From Paracoccus zeaxanthinifaciens ATCC 21588 (GTDB lineage: Bacteria > Pseudomonadota > Alphaproteobacteria > Rhodobacterales > Rhodobacteraceae): a DNA stretch of 64,000 nt. The stretch spans positions 1 to 64,000 of the forward strand of contig NZ_ATUJ01000011.1 in NCBI RefSeq assembly GCF_000420145.1, given 5' to 3'. The first letter of the stretch is position 1. Each line of letters opens with the position of its first letter. Positions 26,461-35,206 of this stretch are shown piece after piece. The notes beneath the pieces are model-generated. The model did not search any database, was not told where the DNA came from, and was given only the letters and a program-made list of their open reading frames with translations. Made by a program: the position numbers and the translations under genes.

Positions 26461-27821
26461 GCCTGTTTCCCCCGTTTCCTGCCGTCAATCGGCACCACCT
26501 TCGCCCCCAAGCCGAGCGCGGCGGCTACCTCGTTTCCAATCAAATCAGCCGCACGGCGCTGCGGATCGGCGGCAAGGTGGGCGTAACGTTTCGTCGTGGC
26601 CGCCTGCGAATGTCCGAGCAAAGCGCCGATCTGGTGCAGACTTAGGCCCGCCCCGGCGCCCACGGCCGCGTTGGAGTGGCGCAGATCATGCAACCGCGTT
26701 CCTTCGATTCCGGCTTCACGGCAAACCGCGCGCCAAAGGCGATTCACGTCTGCACGGGGCTTCTCGTTCTCGGTCCCCGCCGAGGTGCTGGCGATCACAT
26801 AACGCCCGATGCGCGGCAGCCCGTCCAGCAAGGCTAGCGCAGCCCCTCCCAGAACGATCACCTTGGCGCCCGTCTTCGAGTCGGGCAATCGGAGCATCCC
26901 CCGCCCGAAATCGACATGCGCCCATTGCAGGTCCAAGATTTCCCGAACCCGGGCGCCGGTCAGCAAAAGGAGCCGAATTGCCGCCACCGAATGCACGTCG
27001 AAATGGGCACGGCGGTTCTCGGGCGCAGTCAGGTGCTTCGCGCCCGGTGCTGCCTCGTTCACTTGCCACGGTAGCCCCTCGGTTTTCGCTAGGGTCAGAG
27101 CAGCGCCGAGGGCCTGCATTTCTTCCGAGGAAAGGAACCGTTCACGGCCCTTCTCCTTGAACGCCTCCACACCGGACGCCGGATTCTGCGATCCCTCGGG
27201 GAGAAGGCCGAGGTCAATGGCCCACGAGAACATTGCCTTGAGAACCGCCAGCGCCCGATTGGCGATGATCGGGCCGCCGCGAGTCTTCTGCGCGGCCGTC
27301 CGTTTCGCACCTGCCTTCTTGGCGCCCGTCGCTTTCCGGGCAATCGACCCGTGCAATTTCGCCACGTCGCTCCGGGTCAACGTAACAGCCTTCCGGGAGC
27401 CTATTGCGGGCAGAATGTGGGTATCGAGAACAGCGCGATACAGCTTCGCGGTCGCCTCCTTGCGCTTGGGCTCAACGTGCCGGGAAAGCCACTCGGCCGC
27501 GATCTCGGAAATGGTGTCAGCCGCCCGGGCCTCGGCGCGTTCGGCCGCAGGATCGGCACCGAGGCGCACCTTGGCGAGGAGGTCTTTCGCCATGTCGCGG
27601 GCCTGTTCCGGCGTGACGGTCTCAGGGTTGCCCAGCACAACGCGCTTCTTGGCCGTGCCGCGCCCCCCGGCGCCCGGGCGATATTCCAAAATCCACGAGC
27701 GCGAGCCCGAGGGGCGCACGAGGAGCCCGAAGCCTTTCAAGGCGTCATCGTAATAGGTGACGGGCTTCTTGGGCGTCTCGATTGCCGCGATGGTGCGGCG
27801 GGCGATCTTGATGACGGGCAT
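26457..27821 (-). CDS. int: tyrosine recombinase/integrase of the tRNA-Asn element
   Basis: From ATG 27821 (GGAGG 5 nt upstream) the integrase is 454 aa. It has an N-terminal arm-binding DUF4102-like domain (TYYDDALKGFGLLVRPSGSRSWILEYR), a SAM-like core-binding domain, and a catalytic domain with Arg in LLLTGARVREILDLQW, HxxR in LHDLRHS, His in LGHSQAATTKRYAHL and the nucleophilic Tyr in the same segment. It lies 176 bp inside the right att site and is first in the leftward core operon. Confidence 0.95.
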   Translation of the reverse strand: MPVIKIARRTIAAIETPKKPVTYYDDALKGFGLLVRPSGSRSWILEYRPGAGGRGTAKKRVVLGNPETVTPEQARDMAKDLLAKVRLGADPAAERAEARAADTISEIAAEWLSRHVEPKRKEATAKLYRAVLDTHILPAIGSRKAVTLTRSDVAKLHGSIARKATGAKKAGAKRTAAQKTRGGPIIANRALAVLKAMFSWAIDLGLLPEGSQNPASGVEAFKEKGRERFLSSEEMQALGAALTLAKTEGLPWQVNEAAPGAKHLTAPENRRAHFDVHSVAAIRLLLLTGARVREILDLQWAHVDFGRGMLRLPDSKTGAKVIVLGGAALALLDGLPRIGRYVIASTSAGTENEKPRADVNRLWRAVCREAGIEGTRLHDLRHSNAAVGAGAGLSLHQIGALLGHSQAATTKRYAHLAADPQRRAADLIGNEVAAALGLGAKVVPIDGRKRGKQA

Positions 27822-27857
27822 TCCGGCCTCCGGGCTTCGGGTGGCGACTTGAGAGCG

Positions 27858-27880
27858 GAATCGCCACCGAGTCGCCACCG
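27858..27880 (+). repeat. 23-bp terminal repeat, right copy
   Basis: Same sequence as 16962-16984 with two differences. An inverted copy of its half-unit (GTGGCGACTT) lies at 27841-27850, just upstream of the integrase start. Confidence 0.7.
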
Positions 27881-27996
27881 ATCATTGAAACCACAAGATA
27901 GGCATTCCGGCCAAAAATACAATTATGAAAGCAAAACCAGTGTTTTATTGAAAGATTGTGAAACGGCATGAAAGCCTGTGAAACCGGATTTCTATA

Positions 27997-28042
27997 ACTG
28001 TTAATTAATTGGTCGTAGGTTCGATCCCTACCGCCGGAGCCA
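27997..28042 (+). repeat. attR: 46-bp copy of the tRNA-Asn 3' end
   Basis: Direct repeat of 16849-16894 with one mismatch. There is no tRNA 5' half in front of it, so it is a recombination scar and not a functional tRNA. Confidence 0.93.
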
Positions 28043-28147
28043 TAAACTAAAAAGTTAGGCAAATTCAGGGGCCTGACTGAAATATCCGGTCAGATCCCGT
28101 GGGTGCGACACTCTCTGCGACACAAGAGTCGCGAAAAGGTCGCACAC

Positions 28148-30156
28148 ATGGCCGCACCCGGCACCTACATCATTCGCAGAGGCGCGACTCTTGTCTTCCG
28201 CCGCCGCGTGCCCTCCTGCGTCACGATTCTCTATCGCAAATCGTTTTTCGCATTCTCACTTCGGACGCATCTGATCGCCGAGGGACGTCGGCGAGCCGCG
28301 ATCGCAAGACGGTTCACCGACGACCTCATCGGACTGATAGAGGTGTGCGGAGCGGAAATGCGCGAAGAGCGGGACATGGAGGGCGTCATCGACGACCTCA
28401 TGCGCTTCGAGGTGGAAGCGGTCGAGGCGCTGCGGGAGACCTGCGGCCCCCGGTCGGCAGAAGCCGTCGCCGCCGCCATCCAGGTTCATGAAGCTACACG
28501 CGACACGCTGCGCGCGGCCCTGATCTACAATGACTATGGTGCGGTGCATGCCCCCCTCGACCGGACACTGACTCGGCTCGGCCTCGCGATCGATCCACAG
28601 ACGGACAGCTACCGGAGGCTCGCACGGCGATGCGCCAGGGCACTCGTCGAGGTCGCCGAAGAGAACATCCGGCGCGAAAACGGGGTCTATCGGAGCGACT
28701 TTAGAACCATCGGGCTCACCGCCGCCAACGCGCATTGTCATCTCTTCAATCCGCCACGTCAGGTCCCGCTACCACCACCCCCAGGTGCCCCAACTGTCAC
28801 CACGAATAAAGTTGCGTCCTCGAACCCGGAACGCCCCCATGAGCCGCATCTCGCAAGCGCACCTGCGGCGCCGCGGGACGTCACCCCGGCATCGGGCAGG
28901 TCCCTCGACAGGGCTGTGCCGAAATCAAGTGTCGGCACAGGTCCCGCGGATGGCGTAACGGCTTCACGGCCGATTGTCCGACGTGCCGGCATCCCGGGCG
29001 ATCCGTTTCATGTCGATATTTCTCAGCTGGACGAAAGCAGTCCTTTCTCCGACTGGTTCGCCGCCGCCATCACCGAGAAACGGGAGGAGAATCCCGGGTG
29101 GGTCACGAACAGCCTTGGAAATTGGAAATCGACTCGGAAGCTTCTCGTCGAGGCACTCGGCGACCTTCCGGTGTCCGAATACACCAACCGGATGATGCTC
29201 GAGTTTCGCTCGATCCTTCAAGCCACATCGCGCTGGCGGAAAACGAGATTGAGTTCTGCGGCCTAAACCGCGGGGAAGCCGAGCAAGCACTGGCGCGAGC
29301 ACGCCTGGTCCGAATGAAGGTCGCCACCGTTTACCGGCATCTGCAAGCCATCCAGTTCGTCTTCCGTCTCGCTGCCGACTACAAGGCGGTGCCGCATGAC
29401 CTGATGAGAAAAGTCCTGTGGACAACAAAGCAGCTCAAGAAGCTGAAAGCTGAGGAGAAGGACATGTCACGCCTTGCCTGGGGGGACAAACTCCCTGACC
29501 TGCTCGCGACGACCGCCTTCGTATCGCCCCAGGGAGGCGCGCCCCATGCCGTGTTCTGGCCAACGCTCATTTCAGCGCATGCGGGACTTCGGATGGAAGA
29601 GGTTTTGCAACTTAAAACTGCTGACTTCGACAAGATCGACGGGATACCGGTGATCCGCGTTCAGAACGGCGAGGGCCAGCATTTGAAATCGGAGGCGGCG
29701 GAGCGCATCATCCCGATCCATCGCAACTTGATCGAACTGGGCCTTTTGCAAATGGTGGAAGAGCGCCGAGCCAGTGGTCAGGAGTGGCTGTTTCCCAATA
29801 TCGAGCGTTGCGCGGCCAAGGCGCGTTTGTCCGGCACGTTCACGAAGGTGTTCACGAACTACCGGATTACCGAAGGCGTCTACGACCCGCGCCGGGACTT
29901 TCATTCCCTGCGGACTAATTTCAACGTGATCCTGAAGCGCAAGAAATGCCCTCTCGAGATCCGAAAGCGGCTGTTGGGGCACGAACTCAACGACGTCACC
30001 GAGGATCATTACGATCCGGAAGGTTCGCCGATCGCGGAGTTCGATGAATGGGTCCAATCGATCGATATCGACATTTCTGGCATAACGTCACCCTACCGCA
30101 AGGAGCGTGCCGTCGTCGGCAACGTTGTCAGCTTTGCAACCAGCGGCGCCGCTTAG
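28148..30156 (+). pseudogene. frameshifted tyrosine recombinase/integrase
   Basis: The N-terminal part (from ATG 28148, GTYIIRRGATLVFRRRVP, DUF6538-like, then a core-binding region) ends at a stop at 29266 in one frame. The rest continues in another frame from about 29213 (SSHIALAENEIEFCGLNRGEAEQ), with catalytic Arg in SAHAGLRMEEVLQL, HSLR, and LLGHELNDVTEDHYDP carrying His and Tyr. A single-base deletion near 29210-29225 explains both halves, which together give a full recombinase of about 670 aa. It begins 105 bp beyond attR and so probably belonged to an older island at the same tRNA. A sequencing error could also cause this. Confidence 0.8.
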
Positions 30157-30290
30157 GGCCTCGAGGTCAATCGGCACGTTGGATTGGGTAGCATCAGGAT
30201 GCGGTCGACACGCCGGCGGCGGTGATCCGACCGCAGGCTTGAGCCAGGCGGCCCTCAAGACGCGGCGCCATCGACTGGCGCCGCGCAGGG

Positions 30291-30755
30291 TCATTGCTCG
30301 ATCAAAGCCGTGGTTTCTCGGAGCGCCCGCGACGCGCTGAGACAGGCGAGAACAGTATCGTGCAGGAGATCCAGTTCACTCACTGCCGCTTTCAACGGTG
30401 CCGTACCGGGTTCCGTGAATGTGCACTCGTATCCGCCCCGCACGTGATTCTCGTCACCATTCCAGTAGACATGGGTGCAGTCCTTTATCTGCCCGTCCAG
30501 CATTGTGATGAGCGTTTCGAGATCTCGTGCGAACGAGTCGTCGAAGATTTCGCCCCGGCTGATCGAGCGCGCAATCGCGTTCGGGAAAGCCCGTTTCGAT
30601 GGCGCCACGTCCGGGATGACGGTCTCATAGAGCGCGGTCTTCACGACATCGCCTTGCATAAGCGCCGCGGTGACGAGGCCGGTGATCAGGTCCGGTGTCA
30701 TTTCGATACCGTCGACGAGTGCAGCGAAGCGGGGAAGCGTGAGCGACCGGCTCAT
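30291..30755 (-). CDS. hypothetical protein, second gene of an overlapping pair
   Basis: A 154-aa soluble protein that overlaps the upstream gene by 4 bp (ATGA). It contains helical stretches (ALVDGIEMTPDLITGLVTAALMQGDVVKTAL) and the segment CTHVYWNGDENHVRGGYECTF. No known motif is recognised. It sits between the broken recombinase and the clipped glycosyltransferase, so it is accessory DNA. Confidence 0.6.
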   Translation of the reverse strand: MSRSLTLPRFAALVDGIEMTPDLITGLVTAALMQGDVVKTALYETVIPDVAPSKRAFPNAIARSISRGEIFDDSFARDLETLITMLDGQIKDCTHVYWNGDENHVRGGYECTFTEPGTAPLKAAVSELDLLHDTVLACLSASRALRETTALIEQ

Positions 30756-31186
30756 GCCGCTTCCCCTGCATGCGCGGAATCGCCCAGTTCCGCGCGATAG
30801 GCGTCGCGCGCGCCCGCGAGGCCGTCAGCGAGGAGACAAATCTCTTCAACGACGGGTTCGGCAGGATCGAGCGCCGCAAAGCAGATGGATTCGATCCGGC
30901 CCGGGTCCTGCACGTGCTCGAGCATGAGCAGGTCGACGAGGTCGTCGAGTGCACGCATCGTGCGCGCGCCAGAATGGCCGGGCTCGCACAGGCCGTCCAG
31001 CGCCGCCAGGGCGATGCGGACGCCCGGAGCCGCGCCGAGTAACGCAGCGGCGCAACCGAGCCCGTCAGCGTGCTCGGCGGCGAAAGCCCGCAGGTCGCGG
31101 AGGGCGGGGGTCCGCGCAAATTGCGGCGCATCCCAAACCCACGATCTTGCGATGGGCGGTTGACCTGCAACGACGGACAGGAACAA
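30752..31186 (-). CDS. hypothetical protein, first gene of an overlapping pair
   Basis: A 144-aa, Ala-rich helical protein. No in-frame ATG exists near the 5' end; a TTG at 31186 is the longest start, with only a weak ribosome site. The stop overlaps the next start, so the two are translationally coupled. No family is recognised. Candidate roles such as a small defence or toxin-antitoxin pair cannot be supported from sequence alone. Confidence 0.5.
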   Translation of the reverse strand: MFLSVVAGQPPIARSWVWDAPQFARTPALRDLRAFAAEHADGLGCAAALLGAAPGVRIALAALDGLCEPGHSGARTMRALDDLVDLLMLEHVQDPGRIESICFAALDPAEPVVEEICLLADGLAGARDAYRAELGDSAHAGEAA

Positions 31187-31312
31187 AACTGCCCCGAAGA
31201 AAAGGAATGCCCGCCAGCAGGACCCGGACCTATCGCGAACTTGCCCACGATCGCAACCTTGTGAATTCGGGATCGCCTATCCTGGCTCGAACAGCTCAGC
31301 CTCAAATCCTTC

Positions 31313-32077
31313 GTGGATGCCGGGCATGACACGCTTGTCTACTGTTATGACCTAATCCCGAACGCCCCGGTCGGGGTGACACTGCGCGATGCGCGCGAGA
31401 TCTTTCCTGACGACGAGATCATCCGCCACCGTCGCACAGGAAGCCCCGCCATCCACGCGGACCTGTGGCGACTGCACCTGATGCAGCAGACGGATTTCAT
31501 CTGGGTCGATGCGGACGTCCTTTGCGTCAAGCCCTTCGACTTTGCGAACCCCTACGTGTTCGGTTTGGAGAAGCCGAAACTGGTCTGCAACGCGATCATG
31601 CGGTTGCCGCAGGATTCGAAAACGCTCGAGGGGCTTCTGGATTTCGTCAAGGACCCCTATGCGATCGGTCCATGGCTGAAACAGGAGCAGCAGGACGAAC
31701 TGCAGGCGGCCAAGGCGAGAGGCAAACCGGTCCATTTCGCCGACCAGGAATGGGGTCTTACCGGTCCGGGCGCACTGTCGCATTTCCTGCGCGAAACTGG
31801 CGAATGGTCGCATGCTCTCCCGCGCGAGGCGTTCTATCCGATCTCGTTCAAGGATCGGAACAAGATGATCATGTCCCGCTTCGACATCGAGAAGGACTTC
31901 CTGACACCCGATACCTATGCCGTCCACATGTGGGCACGGCGCATGAAGCCTCGCTTGGAAGAGGCCGAGCACAATCGTCCGCGGCGCGGCAGCTTCATGG
32001 AAAAGGCGCTAAGCCGCCACGGGATCGACCCGAAGGCAGCTCCCATCCCGCCGAAGAGGAAACCCGCAGCCACGTGA
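31313..32077 (+). CDS. glycosyltransferase with DxD motif, N-terminally clipped
   Basis: From GTG 31313 the protein is 254 aa, with the sugar-nucleotide DxD motif in FIWVDADVLCVKPFD, HADLWRLHLM, and a later DQEWGLTGPGALSHF. This matches the glycosyltransferase family with a DxD sugar-binding region. Upstream codons in the same frame (31271-31312: DRLSWLEQLSLKSF) look homologous to the family N-terminus, but a TGA at 31262-31264 and lack of a good start leave about 10 residues missing. The gene appears truncated by the junction with the island on its left, and may be non-functional or start at a rare codon. Confidence 0.65.
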   Translation: MDAGHDTLVYCYDLIPNAPVGVTLRDAREIFPDDEIIRHRRTGSPAIHADLWRLHLMQQTDFIWVDADVLCVKPFDFANPYVFGLEKPKLVCNAIMRLPQDSKTLEGLLDFVKDPYAIGPWLKQEQQDELQAAKARGKPVHFADQEWGLTGPGALSHFLRETGEWSHALPREAFYPISFKDRNKMIMSRFDIEKDFLTPDTYAVHMWARRMKPRLEEAEHNRPRRGSFMEKALSRHGIDPKAAPIPPKRKPAAT

Positions 32078-32090
32078 TCGCGGCTGCGGG
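32063..32090. terminator. hairpin between convergent glycosyltransferase and permease genes
   Basis: A 9-bp stem (CCCGCAGCC at 32063-32071, GGCTGCGGG at 32082-32090) overlaps the glycosyltransferase stop and ends 9 bp before the permease stop. No T-run follows, so termination is plausible by position only. Confidence 0.45.
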
Positions 32091-32098
32091 CTGGGGCG

Positions 32099-33601
32099 TC
32101 ACAGGTCCTCGCGGCCCTTGCGGCCTGCGGTCTCGGCGGGGGTCAGGCGGTCGAAGCGGCCCTGACCCAGATGCACCCAGCTGCGGCCCGCGGTGGTGGC
32201 AAGGAACTCGTCACCCGCACCGGCGGCGCATTCTGCCTGGACAAAGCGGGCCATGACCCAGCCGCGCATCAGGACCAGGTACAGCGCGAAGCCCATCGGG
32301 AAGCCGATGACGAAGCTGTAATCCGACACCAGCGCCGCGATCGTGCCCGCCACGATCCAGGCAATCAGCCCTGCCGGGTTGAAGCCCGCGACATAGCGGA
32401 ACTGCCCGTCGGCGCGATAGAGGTCCGGCACGTTCAGGCGACGGCGGCGCAGGACATAGTAATCCGCGATCATGATGCCGCCGATCCCCGACAGGAACGC
32501 CCCGCAATAGCTGAGGAACACGAACAGGTTGTCCAGCAGCGCCCAGGGGAAGCACAGCGTCCCCGCGATCCCGGCCAGCGCGACGGCCATCTTGTAGTTG
32601 ATGACACGCGGCGCAAGGTTCACGAAGGTCAGCGCCGAGGGGATCAGGTTGGCCGAGTTGTTGGTCGACCACTGCGCCAGCACCACCAGCACCAGCAGGA
32701 CGATCAGCGACAGACCCTGCCCCTCGCCCTGGATCACCTCGACCGGGTTCCAGTTGCCGGTCGCGATGAAGGACACGGCGCCCAGGCCCGCGATCAGCGC
32801 CTGCGTCACGGGCAGCGCGACCAGCTGGCCCAGCATGATCCCGCGATTGCGGCGGAAGAAGCTGCGGGCGCCCGGCTCGGTCCGCACGAAGCGGGTCAGG
32901 TTCGGGATGTCGATGGCCAGGGTGGACCAGAAGCCCAGGTTGGCGATGAACAGCACGACCAGCGTCATCTCGCCCGTGGCGTCGAAGTTCCAGATGTTGA
33001 TCCCCTCGGTCTGGGCGATGCCTTCCAGCTTGAAATACATCCAGATCGAGATCGCGATGATCGCGGGCGCGGCAAGGGCGGCCAGACGCTCGACCGACTT
33101 GATGCCGGTGGCGGTGTTGATCACCTGCAGCAGCGCGAAGGCGACATACCAGACGGCCCAGTTGTCGAAGCCCAGAAAATACTGCCCGATCCCGTTCAGC
33201 GCCAGCGCCCCCAGATAGGTCTGGACCCCGAACCACGCGGCGGCCACGATGCCGCGCGTCATCGCGGGCAGATGCGTGCCGTGCAGGCCGAAGGGCGCGC
33301 GCAGATAGACGGCGAAGGACAGCCCGTGCTCGGTCCCGATATCGGCGCTGAGCACCATGATCGCGCCGATCAGCAGGTTGGCGGCGAAGATGGTCAGCAT
33401 GACGGTGCCCAGGGGCACGCCCCCGCCGACGCCCGCCGCCCCGAGCGAATAGCCCGCGATGATCACCGCGATCCCCACGAACATCCAGGCATAGCCCAGC
33501 ATCGAGATGGGCCTCTGGTTCAACTGGGTGGGCAGAATGGATTCCTCGATCAGCCCGTCGCGAACGGGCCCGGAACGCGCGATCGTTTCCGTGACAGCCA
33601 T
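32099..33601 (-). CDS. NCS1-family nucleobase:cation symporter
   Basis: From ATG 33601 (AGGAG 6 nt upstream) the product is 500 aa with about 12 membrane helices and NCS1 features: NQRPISMLGYAWMFVG, RAPFGLHGTHLPAMTRGIVAAAWFGVQTYLG, NLGFWSTLAIDIPNLTRFVR and QWSTNNSANLIPSA. The family imports uracil, cytosine, allantoin or similar. As the last gene of the rut operon, it probably brings in uracil or thymine, taking the place of E. coli RutG, which is an unrelated NCS2 permease. Confidence 0.88.
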   Translation of the reverse strand: MAVTETIARSGPVRDGLIEESILPTQLNQRPISMLGYAWMFVGIAVIIAGYSLGAAGVGGGVPLGTVMLTIFAANLLIGAIMVLSADIGTEHGLSFAVYLRAPFGLHGTHLPAMTRGIVAAAWFGVQTYLGALALNGIGQYFLGFDNWAVWYVAFALLQVINTATGIKSVERLAALAAPAIIAISIWMYFKLEGIAQTEGINIWNFDATGEMTLVVLFIANLGFWSTLAIDIPNLTRFVRTEPGARSFFRRNRGIMLGQLVALPVTQALIAGLGAVSFIATGNWNPVEVIQGEGQGLSLIVLLVLVVLAQWSTNNSANLIPSALTFVNLAPRVINYKMAVALAGIAGTLCFPWALLDNLFVFLSYCGAFLSGIGGIMIADYYVLRRRRLNVPDLYRADGQFRYVAGFNPAGLIAWIVAGTIAALVSDYSFVIGFPMGFALYLVLMRGWVMARFVQAECAAGAGDEFLATTAGRSWVHLGQGRFDRLTPAETAGRKGREDL

Positions 33602-33665
33602 GAATTTCTCCTGTTGGTGCGGGGTGCAATGCCCCGTTCCCGCCCGCTGCGGCAAGCAGGAATTT

Positions 33666-33692
33666 TCAGTCCGTCACGCGGTGACGGACTGA
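33666..33692 (-). terminator. intra-operon hairpin across the ribH stop
   Basis: A perfect 12-bp stem (TCAGTCCGTCAC at 33666-33677, GTGACGGACTGA at 33681-33692) with a 3-nt loop spans the ribH stop codon, 65 bp before the permease start. It lacks a proper U-run, so it may limit read-through or stabilise the upstream mRNA. Confidence 0.45.
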
Positions 33693-34114
33693 AGCTGGCG
33701 CGCGGCCATCGCGGCCTCGCGGCCCTTGCGGACGAAATGTTCGCGGAAGAAACCCACATGTTCGGGGGTTTCCTGGAAGTGGTGCGGGGTCAGCGACACC
33801 GAAAGAACCGGCACGCCCGTCTCCAGCCCCGCCTGCATCAGCCCGTTGACGACGGCCTGCGCGACGAAGTCGTGGCGATAGATCCCGCCATCGACGACCA
33901 GCGCCGCGCAGATCACCGCGTCGTAGCGCCCCGTCGCGGCAAGGCGCTTGGCCGTCAGCGGCGTCTCGAACGCGCCGGGGACGTCGATCACGTCGATCTC
34001 GGCCCCCTCTCCGATCGCCTCGCGGAAGCCCGTCAGCGATTGTGACACGATGTCGGCATGCCAGTTCGCCTTGACGAAGGCATAGCGGGCGGGTGCTGCA
34101 TTGGCGTCAAGCAT
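33674..34114 (-). CDS. ribH: 6,7-dimethyl-8-ribityllumazine synthase, type II
   Basis: From ATG 34114 the protein is 146 aa. It condenses 5-amino-6-ribitylaminouracil with a butanone phosphate to make the riboflavin precursor. Motifs are FVKANWHADIVSQ, VIDVPGAFETPLTAKRLA and LSVSLTPHHFQE, of the pentamer/decamer type II enzymes (Brucella RibH2-like). It overlaps rutF by 8 bp. Its presence in a rut operon makes sense because RutA and RutF depend on FMN. Confidence 0.92.
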   Translation of the reverse strand: MLDANAAPARYAFVKANWHADIVSQSLTGFREAIGEGAEIDVIDVPGAFETPLTAKRLAATGRYDAVICAALVVDGGIYRHDFVAQAVVNGLMQAGLETGVPVLSVSLTPHHFQETPEHVGFFREHFVRKGREAAMAARQLQSVTA

Positions 34115-34598
34115 TCTCGGGCTCCGTTGCGGTGGTGGTGAAGACGCGGTCGGCATAGATCAGCGGGCGGCCGCCATCCGCGACGCGGCAGCCGACGACA
34201 TCCGCGATGAAGATCGTGTGGCTGCCGCTTTCGCAGGTCTCGGCGATCACGCAGTCGAAGCTGGCAATGGCGCCGTCCAGCGCCCATTGCCCGTTCTCGG
34301 TCCGCGACCAGGACCCGCGATCGAAGCGTTCCTCGCGCGGCAGCGCGCCGCCGAAGCCGGTCGCCACGTCCTCGGTGCGCTCGGGCAGGACGTTGACGCA
34401 GAAGCGACCGTTCCCCGTGACGAAGGGGTGCGACGACGACCCGCCGTTCAGGCAGACCAGCAGGCGCGGCGGCGTATCGGTGACCGAGCAGACGGCCGTG
34501 GCGGTGAACCCGGTGCGACCCGCGGACCCGTCCGAGGTGACGACCTTCACGGCTGCCGCCATGCGGGCCATCGCGTTGCGGAAATCTGCCTGCTCCAT
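34107..34598 (-). CDS. rutF: FMN reductase RutF
   Basis: A 163-aa flavin reductase that supplies FMNH2 from NADH to RutA. Motifs are MARMAAAVKVVTSDG, GFTATAVCSVTDTPPRLLVCLN, FCVNVL and the C-terminal GRPLIYADRVF. The ATG at 34598 overlaps the rutE stop (ATGA). Length matches E. coli RutF (164 aa). Confidence 0.94.
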   Translation of the reverse strand: MEQADFRNAMARMAAAVKVVTSDGSAGRTGFTATAVCSVTDTPPRLLVCLNGGSSSHPFVTGNGRFCVNVLPERTEDVATGFGGALPREERFDRGSWSRTENGQWALDGAIASFDCVIAETCESGSHTIFIADVVGCRVADGGRPLIYADRVFTTTATEPENA

Positions 34599-35206
34599 CA
34601 CAGGACCTCGCAGCCTTCCGAGAAGGCCAGCCGCGGCAGGCGGTCCCAGACCTTCGACGGATCGCCATAGCCCAGGTTGATGACGAAGTTCACCTTCCAC
34701 GTCCCGTCCGCGAAGAATTCGCCGTTCACGCCATCCGCATCGAAGCCCGACAGCGGACCCCCATCCAGCCCCAGGGCACGCGCCGCCAGCAGCAGGTATG
34801 CCGCCTGCAGCGTGCCGTTGCGGAACGCGGTCTCATGCGCAAGATCCGGGCTGGAGGTGAACCAGCTGCGCGCATCGCCATGCGGGAACAGCTGCGGCAG
34901 CTTCTCGTAGAACTCGGCATCGAAGGCGGCCAGCACGACCACGGGCGCGGTCATCGTCTTGTCGGTATTGCCGCGCGACAGGTGCGGGCGCAGCCGTTCC
35001 TTAGCCTCGGGGGTGGTCAGGAACACGAAGCGGCCCGGCTCGCAATTGGCCGAGGTCGGCCCGAGCGAGGCCATCTCCCACAGCTTCTCGAGGACCTCGG
35101 GGGCCACGGGGCGGTCCAGCCAGCCGTTCTGGCTGCGCGCGTCGTAGAAAAGCTGGTCCAGCGCCGCCTGGGTCAGCGGAGCCTTCAGTGTCGCGTTATC
35201 GGTCAT
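34598..35206 (-). CDS. rutE: malonic semialdehyde reductase RutE
   Basis: A 202-aa nitroreductase-fold flavoprotein (E. coli RutE 196 aa) that reduces toxic malonic semialdehyde to 3-hydroxypropionate. Visible are [37 protein letters not shown] and [16 protein letters not shown]. It overlaps rutD by 11 bp and rutF by 3 bp. Confidence 0.94.
   Translation of the reverse strand: MTDNATLKAPLTQAALDQLFYDARSQNGWLDRPVAPEVLEKLWEMASLGPTSANCEPGRFVFLTTPEAKERLRPHLSRGNTDKTMTAPVVVLAAFDAEFYEKLPQLFPHGDARSWFTSSPDLAHETAFRNGTLQAAYLLLAARALGLDGGPLSGFDADGVNGEFFADGTWKVNFVINLGYGDPSKVWDRLPRLAFSEGCEVL

Larger units (their letters stand above)
16849..28042. mobile_element. integrative element in tRNA-Asn with a satellite-like core and RM/TA cargo
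   Basis: The element is bounded by a 46-bp direct repeat of the tRNA-Asn 3' end (16849-16894 and 27997-28042, one mismatch), so the inserted unit is 11,148 bp. Content from right to left: tyrosine integrase, 237-aa unknown, AlpA-like HTH, two small genes, AEP primase/VapE-type helicase, repeat-rich noncoding DNA, HTH segment, Dcm-like methylase, Vsr, EcoRII-C nuclease; then Panacea antitoxin and membrane partner reading rightward. No capsid, tail, portal or conjugation gene is visible. That leaves a satellite-like or mobilisable island able to excise and replicate but needing a helper to move. No packaging gene is seen, so phage-satellite status is inferred. Confidence 0.9.

Noticed and set aside
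27997..28042. A second tRNA-Asn
   Set aside because: Only the 3' half is present, with no acceptor 5' strand or D-arm; it is the att duplication.
28148..29266. A free-standing 372-aa gene ending at 29266
   Set aside because: Its sequence stops in mid-domain, and the missing catalytic half follows immediately in the next frame, so it is part of a broken recombinase.
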